Below are positions 33,883-38,793 of a stretch of DNA of 38,793 nucleotides, piece after piece. A model generated the notes under the pieces. That model worked only from the letters and a program-made list of their open reading frames with translations. It was not told the origin of the DNA and did no database searches. The stretch is from an uncultured Bacteroidales bacterium (GTDB lineage: Bacteria > Bacteroidota > Bacteroidia > Bacteroidales > F082), in contig CAJOEZ010000016.1 in NCBI GenBank assembly GCA_905233685.1, positions 1 through 38,793 on the forward strand. The letters are read 5' to 3'. The position numbers and the translations under genes were made by a program. The stretch's first letter is position 1, and each line of letters begins with the position of its first letter.

Positions 33883-36800
33883 ATGAGGAAACGGCTCGTA
33901 AAACTGCTTGCGGTAGCTGCCCTGGTTTTGGGCAGTATGCCGATTTTTGCACAGAATCTTGTTGTCAACGGTGATTTCGAGCAAGGCAACACTGGATTTA
34001 TGTCGCATTATACTTATACTGAGACGGGTGTTATTGAGGCTGGGTGCTATTGCATTGACTATAGTTCGGCAGGTCATGGCGGTGGTATTGGCTGGCCTAC
34101 GGTTCTGGGTTATGGAGGTTCGGGCAAGTATATGATAGTCAATGGCTTTGGTGGTGAAAACGTGAACCCGTATAAGGTGATTTGGAGCCAAACCGTAAAC
34201 GTTGCCCCTCAAACCGATTATGCTTTGTTTTGCCAAGTAGTGAACTTGGGAATGGCAATTTGGGGATATAGTCCCAATCCGGCCAAACTACATGTGTTTA
34301 TCAACGGCAATGATATGGGCGTGGAATATGTCCTCTCCCCTGACAACGACTGGCATTTGTGGGAACCCCTAGTATGGAATAGCGGTACTGCTATGATAGC
34401 CAATATTGCGTTTTATGACTTCTATACGGGTGATTCTGGCCTCGGCGACGACTTTGGCCTTGACCAGATAACGTTTGGCCCTACTACGAATTACACTGTC
34501 ACGGCTAATGATGACCAAGCTGGACCGTTTTGCTTGGATGCACCCAATAGTTTTAATGTGCTTGACAACGATATCCTTCAACCCGATGGTAATGACGCGA
34601 CCGTTTCTATTGTTGTCCCACCTGAATATGGTACAGCCAGTGTGTTGTCTAACAATTACATAGAATACACTTTTACTGATGCGAACTATACGGGAAGTAC
34701 CGACCAGTTCCAATATCGCGTGAACAACCATGGGGCTACGGACGAGGCTTGGGTGACTGTAACGCTGAATAGGACGCCAACGGTGGGAACAATCACGCCG
34801 TTTGGTGTCTTTTGCATCGGTGAGAGCTTTGAGCCGACCGAGCCCGATGTCAACGACAACGGCTCCCCGATAACCAATTCAGGCTGGGAATACGCCACCA
34901 ACCCCAACGGGCCGTGGAATGCACTTAGCCTCAATCCTTTCAACCTCACTCCCAATGACTATTATTTGCGGTTTTGGGCCGAGAACAGTTGCGGCAGATC
35001 CGAAAGCGAACCGACGCCGCTGCATGTTTGTGACAAGCCTGAATTGAACACAACGACTATTTCAGAGCCTCCGATTGTTTGCGAAGGTGCTTGGTTGTCA
35101 GCGGAGTATCTTGCGCAAGTGTGGGTTACAAATTGGAATAACGATTATGGAAGTGGAAGTTGGGAGGTCAGTCACGGGAATGGCATTTGGATAACGCAAA
35201 CCTCTTTGTCGAATGGCGATTGGCTGCGCTATCGGGCTGTGAATTGCTGTGGAGAGGTGGTCACCGATGCGGTCATGGTCAACACTACACAAGGGCCTGA
35301 GTTTTCCAATGACCCTTATCCCAATCCTTTTGCATCTTATTATTGCTTGGGCGAAACGCTGATTATTCCGAGCGACCACCCTCAATATAATTCGCATGGA
35401 ATGTATGCGACGGGCTTTTGGGCCTATTTGGAAGGCAATGAATACCAGCGCATTGACGGCAACCCAACCTTGACAGCCCAATGGGATGGTAGAATCATCA
35501 CATACGTCTTGGACAGCGATTGTGGCGGCTTGATTCCTTATCGCGAGCAGTATCCTATAACGGTGATTTCGCCTCCCGAAGTCCAAATTGTTTCAGTTGC
35601 CGAAACGGCTTGCGTGGGAAGCCCGATAGCCGTGGATTATATAGTGGAATGGCATCACGGAACGCCTGATTTACAGCATTCTTCGTGGCAGTATGCACCT
35701 ATTGACAATCCTTCTAACTATCAAGATTTTTATCTCACTGATGGCATCCCCGAAGAGGGCGTGTATTATGTCAATTATCACGCCGTGGTGAATGAGTGTG
35801 GCTTTTTTGGTGACGGCGCAATACCCGCGGTGGTCACGGTGCTGTACGTTGAGGATGAATGGCTTGAACCTATCCAAGCCTGTGATGTCTACACGCTGCC
35901 CTCTGGCGAGGAAGTCACCACAAGCACAGAGTGGACTACAGAGTCTGATATCCCTTGCCATCATATTGTGCATCAGCCTGTTGTAATCTATCATAGCGAT
36001 TCAGTCGTTGACCTGATTACCTCTTGCCATGATGTGTTTGAATGGCATGGGCAAACCTTTGAACGTAGCGACGAGACCCAAATCGCGTATTGGCAAACGA
36101 CCAATACTCATGGCTGCGACAGCGTCGTGGAGTTGCATCTCGACTTCGGCCCATACGCCGAATTTACGCACAACAGAACAGCCTGCAATTCATACATTTG
36201 GGAGATGAATCCCGATATGATATACATGGAAAGCACACAGGATACAGTTTTTGTCCCAGCCCAGGATGATACGGATTGCGACACGTATTATTATTTGGAT
36301 CTTACTCTCGGTCATGATGAGGTGGTGGATGTGGATACTACCGTCTGCAATGCTTTCGGTTGGTATGGACATTGGTGCAACGCCACGGCAACCTATTCGC
36401 ATCACTTCGAGACCTCGTTGGGTTGCGATAGCTTGGTGAATCTGCATGTGACCCTGAATAATGCAGTGACATACAATAGGTTAGTTTCGGCGTGTGATTC
36501 CATTACTATTAATGGAGTGTTATATGACGTGCCTGGGGTATATCGAATTCCGTTGGATACGTTGGAAGCCAGTAACGGTTGCGATAGCATCATCATTTGC
36601 ACCTTAACCCTCAACAATTCCGTGAATATCGGCACAATCCATGGCGAGAGCAATGTTTATGTGGCCACCAACCTGATTTCTGGCATTTATCGTTATTCGA
36701 TTGATTCGGAAGGAATTATAGGAAATGTCCAATGGAGTTTGAGTCAGCCCGACTGGACTATTGTGGATCAAGACGCGTTGTCGTGCCGCATTATGGTGAC

Positions 36801-37140
36801 CACGGTGGGCCATGCGACGCTCACTGCGACATTTCACACAGACTGCGGCGAGGTGGAACGCACCTTCGAAATTCAATCGGGGTTCTACGACCTTGATGAT
36901 TATCAGTCGGTTGCAGCGAGGGTGTTTCCCAATCCGACACAGGGCACAATGACAGTGGAAGCTGAGGGTATCAAGAGTGTCCGCGTCATTGATATGCTGG
37001 GCCAAACATTCCATCAGGAACGGTTTGATGGTGCTGATAGTGTCACAATCCGGCTCCATTCCTTGCCGTCTTCGGTGTATCTTCTTGAAATCCAAACCGA
37101 AAAGGGTAGGGCGATGCAGCGAATTGTGCTGTGCAAATGA
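33883..37140 (+). CDS. Modular T9SS-secreted surface protein
   Basis: 1085 residues. Signal peptide 1-24 (MPIFAQ); a jelly-roll carbohydrate-binding-like domain at ~25-195 (LVVNGDFEQGNTGF to DDFGLDQITF); a cadherin/Ig-like part with NVLDNDIL; Ig-like and PKD-like segments; four repeats ending CDS-type (HGCDSVVELHL, DCDTYYYLDL, GCDSLVNLHV, GCDSIIICTL) in ~680-920; and a type A T9SS sorting domain from ~1011 (RVFPNPTQGTM to RIVLCK). Exported across the outer membrane and attached to the surface, a likely adhesin or glycan-binding protein. The next gene encodes a paralogue. Confidence 0.9.
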   Translation: MRKRLVKLLAVAALVLGSMPIFAQNLVVNGDFEQGNTGFMSHYTYTETGVIEAGCYCIDYSSAGHGGGIGWPTVLGYGGSGKYMIVNGFGGENVNPYKVIWSQTVNVAPQTDYALFCQVVNLGMAIWGYSPNPAKLHVFINGNDMGVEYVLSPDNDWHLWEPLVWNSGTAMIANIAFYDFYTGDSGLGDDFGLDQITFGPTTNYTVTANDDQAGPFCLDAPNSFNVLDNDILQPDGNDATVSIVVPPEYGTASVLSNNYIEYTFTDANYTGSTDQFQYRVNNHGATDEAWVTVTLNRTPTVGTITPFGVFCIGESFEPTEPDVNDNGSPITNSGWEYATNPNGPWNALSLNPFNLTPNDYYLRFWAENSCGRSESEPTPLHVCDKPELNTTTISEPPIVCEGAWLSAEYLAQVWVTNWNNDYGSGSWEVSHGNGIWITQTSLSNGDWLRYRAVNCCGEVVTDAVMVNTTQGPEFSNDPYPNPFASYYCLGETLIIPSDHPQYNSHGMYATGFWAYLEGNEYQRIDGNPTLTAQWDGRIITYVLDSDCGGLIPYREQYPITVISPPEVQIVSVAETACVGSPIAVDYIVEWHHGTPDLQHSSWQYAPIDNPSNYQDFYLTDGIPEEGVYYVNYHAVVNECGFFGDGAIPAVVTVLYVEDEWLEPIQACDVYTLPSGEEVTTSTEWTTESDIPCHHIVHQPVVIYHSDSVVDLITSCHDVFEWHGQTFERSDETQIAYWQTTNTHGCDSVVELHLDFGPYAEFTHNRTACNSYIWEMNPDMIYMESTQDTVFVPAQDDTDCDTYYYLDLTLGHDEVVDVDTTVCNAFGWYGHWCNATATYSHHFETSLGCDSLVNLHVTLNNAVTYNRLVSACDSITINGVLYDVPGVYRIPLDTLEASNGCDSIIICTLTLNNSVNIGTIHGESNVYVATNLISGIYRYSIDSEGIIGNVQWSLSQPDWTIVDQDALSCRIMVTTVGHATLTATFHTDCGEVERTFEIQSGFYDLDDYQSVAARVFPNPTQGTMTVEAEGIKSVRVIDMLGQTFHQERFDGADSVTIRLHSLPSSVYLLEIQTEKGRAMQRIVLCK

Positions 37141-37146
37141 AATCTT

Positions 37147-37178
37147 TTTGTGGCATTGGAAGTTTTTTCCTACATTTG
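37147..37178 (+). promoter_or_regulatory. Promoter of the second surface-protein gene
   Basis: TTTG at 37147-37150, a 20-base spacer and TACATTTG at 37171-37178; the ATG is at 37204. The gene can be expressed separately from its paralogue. Confidence 0.65.
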
Positions 37179-37203
37179 CACGGAATTGTAAAACTGGATT
37201 GTA

Positions 37204-38793
37204 ATGAGAAAGTCATTTTTTCTACTGATAGTTTTCGTCTTGGTAGGGTTGGTGGTTTTTGGCCAGCCGGTCATCATCACGCCTCCGTCGGCCACCATTG
37301 AGCCAGGTGGTTCGGTGACGCTGACGGCCTCAGGAGCCACCTATTACCAATGGTCGCCTGCGACGGGCTTGTCCGTCACGGAAGGTCCCGTAACGGTGGC
37401 CTCGCCCATGGTGACGACCACGTATACCTGCGAAGGTTATGCCCCAGGTGCTGAGAGCGTTGTCAACAGCAACTTCGATCAAGGCAATACAGGCTTCACG
37501 TCGGCTTACCAATACAACAGCAACCTTTGGGCCGAGGGTACCTATTATGTTGATAGTGATGCCAGCCTTCATCATGAGAACTTCCACGGCTACGGGCATG
37601 GCGGCTCAGGCAACTTTATGATGGTCAATGGGGCCACCAATCCAGGTACCAATGTATGGACCGAACAGATTAGCGTCACGCCCAATAAATGGTATGCTTT
37701 CTCGACATGGGCTTGTACCTTGGCCGGTAGTGCCAACCAAGTGGCTTTGCTTCAATTCAGTATTAACGGCACTCAAATCGGCGAGGTGTTTTCGGCACCG
37801 CCACAGACCATGGTTTGGGAGCAGTTCTACGAGCTTTGGTATAGCGGTACCGCCACTTCAGCGACCATCACCATCCTGAACCAAAACACGGGTGGAGATG
37901 GTAACGACTTTGGCTTGGACGACATCTCATTCCGCGAGTTGGTGATGGTCGGCAACCCGACTTGCACGGTCTATGTGAACTCCATGACCGCCACCGCCTC
38001 TGCCGATGACACTGAACTTTGTGAAGGCGGAACGACCACGCTTCATGCCTTGCCCACTGGTGGTTCAGGCAATTACTCCTACAGTTGGACCCCCGCTAAT
38101 ACACTCAATAATCCCAACGCTCAGCATCCCGTGGCCACGCCACCCGTGGGCACCACAACTTACACTTGCCACATCACCGACAACAGTTGGGGCAGCGCAC
38201 AGGATGTCAGTGTTACTATTCTCGTCCATCCCAACGAGGAAGAGCATGAGTATCAGACCATTTGCCCTGGCGATAGCTATGATTTTTACGGCACATGGGT
38301 AAGCGAGCCTGGGGAGTATGAGTATCATGCGCAGACACAGTTCGGCTGTGACAAAGCCATTTACCTACATCTTGACAATTGGCCGACTTACGATGAGACC
38401 ACCATCACAGCATTCATTTGTCCAGGGGAGACATACACCTTTTACGGCACTGAATACAGCCAGACATGCCAGCAGGCTTATACCGACCACACCATTCACG
38501 GTTGCGACAGCATTGTCCGTTTGAATTTGACTGTGTATCCTCCCAACGACACCACTTTGGTTGACGCAAGCATTTGCGTCGGACAAACTTATAACTTTCA
38601 CGGCGAATTGTACAACCACGACGGCGATATTGCCTATTTCGACACCATCGACAACCACGGCTGTCTGAAGGTGGAGAAGCTTGTGCTGAGCGTTGGCGAG
38701 TACCAAATGCCTGAAATACAAAACGAATTTGTCTGCTACGGACACGACGAGACACCCTATTTCAAGTGGGACAAGAACAACATGGAGTATTAT
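37204..38793 (+). CDS. Modular secreted surface protein, paralogue of the previous gene (cut by window edge)
   Basis: The frame is open from ATG 37204 to the last base (530 codons). Signal peptide 1-21 (VVFGQ), an Ig/PKD-like domain (~25-80), a jelly-roll domain at ~85-240 matching that of the neighbour (SVVNSNFDQGNTGF to DFGLDDISF), another PKD-like domain (~255-345), then repeats with C-x-G-x-x-Y-x-F-x-G and GCDK/GCDS ends (QFGCDKAIYLHL, HGCDSIVRLNL, HGCLKVEKLVL). A T9SS sorting domain is expected beyond the window. Same inferred role as the neighbour, adhesion or glycan binding at the surface. Confidence 0.88.
   Translation, partial: MRKSFFLLIVFVLVGLVVFGQPVIITPPSATIEPGGSVTLTASGATYYQWSPATGLSVTEGPVTVASPMVTTTYTCEGYAPGAESVVNSNFDQGNTGFTSAYQYNSNLWAEGTYYVDSDASLHHENFHGYGHGGSGNFMMVNGATNPGTNVWTEQISVTPNKWYAFSTWACTLAGSANQVALLQFSINGTQIGEVFSAPPQTMVWEQFYELWYSGTATSATITILNQNTGGDGNDFGLDDISFRELVMVGNPTCTVYVNSMTATASADDTELCEGGTTTLHALPTGGSGNYSYSWTPANTLNNPNAQHPVATPPVGTTTYTCHITDNSWGSAQDVSVTILVHPNEEEHEYQTICPGDSYDFYGTWVSEPGEYEYHAQTQFGCDKAIYLHLDNWPTYDETTITAFICPGETYTFYGTEYSQTCQQAYTDHTIHGCDSIVRLNLTVYPPNDTTLVDASICVGQTYNFHGELYNHDGDIAYFDTIDNHGCLKVEKLVLSVGEYQMPEIQNEFVCYGHDETPYFKWDKNNMEYY

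Overview
The window looks like part of the chromosome of an anaerobic member of the Bacteroidales, probably uncultured and gut- or rumen-type. Most genes have no Shine-Dalgarno sequence. Instead many are preceded by the Bacteroidetes housekeeping promoter, TTTG (or TTG), then 18-21 bases, then TAnnTTTG. Three long secreted proteins are present; two carry a complete C-terminal type IX secretion (T9SS) sorting domain and the third runs off the window. Pyruvate phosphate dikinase and a DRTGG/PHP/GHKL cluster of the kind that accompanies [FeFe]-hydrogenases fit a fermentative lifestyle. No rRNA, tRNA, CRISPR array, integrase or transposase gene was seen.

Layout. 1-936 (-): start of ppdK, running off the left edge. 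1216-2637 (+): HTH-Fic protein and a small PLD-type nuclease. 2811-8756 (+): a DNA polymerase III alpha subunit with a fused N-terminal DEDDh exonuclease, then thioredoxin and a DUF58 protein whose TTG start directly follows the thioredoxin stop codon. 8769-10491 (-): DRTGG - PHP phosphoesterase - GHKL ATPase operon. 10589-13514 (-): PlsC-type acyltransferase and a subtilase with a barrel-like C-terminus, whose gene carries a 97-bp palindromic repeat. 13652-17338: an accessory patch with a truncated TPR/membrane regulator (+) fused tail-to-tail to a truncated nuclease-like gene (-), and a BRO-N/DinD-type gene broken by an amber codon. 17479-22236 (-): M13 peptidase lipoprotein, LolD-type ATPase, DUF2007 protein, EamA transporter and PnuC. 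22509-28858 (-): a two-gene surface operon made of a secreted phage-collar-domain protein and a 1804-residue T9SS protein with a long helical centre, behind a long leader that contains a 111-nt hairpin. 29191-30054 (-): intact BRO-N/DinD paralogue. 30198-33757 (+): pepE and clpB. 33883-38793 (+): two tandem T9SS-type modular surface proteins, the second cut by the right edge.

Most noteworthy: (i) the two BRO-N/DinD paralogues carry perfect but different DNA palindromes centred on the same base of the same codon, which suggests an intragenic DNA or RNA element kept by covariation; (ii) a nearly identical 28-bp promoter module stands in front of two adjacent accessory genes; (iii) a recombination or misassembly junction near 14,940 truncates two genes at once; (iv) the collar/giant-protein operon with its structured leader is the best candidate for an undescribed secreted system; (v) at least three families of interspersed palindromes occur, and some lie inside reading frames.
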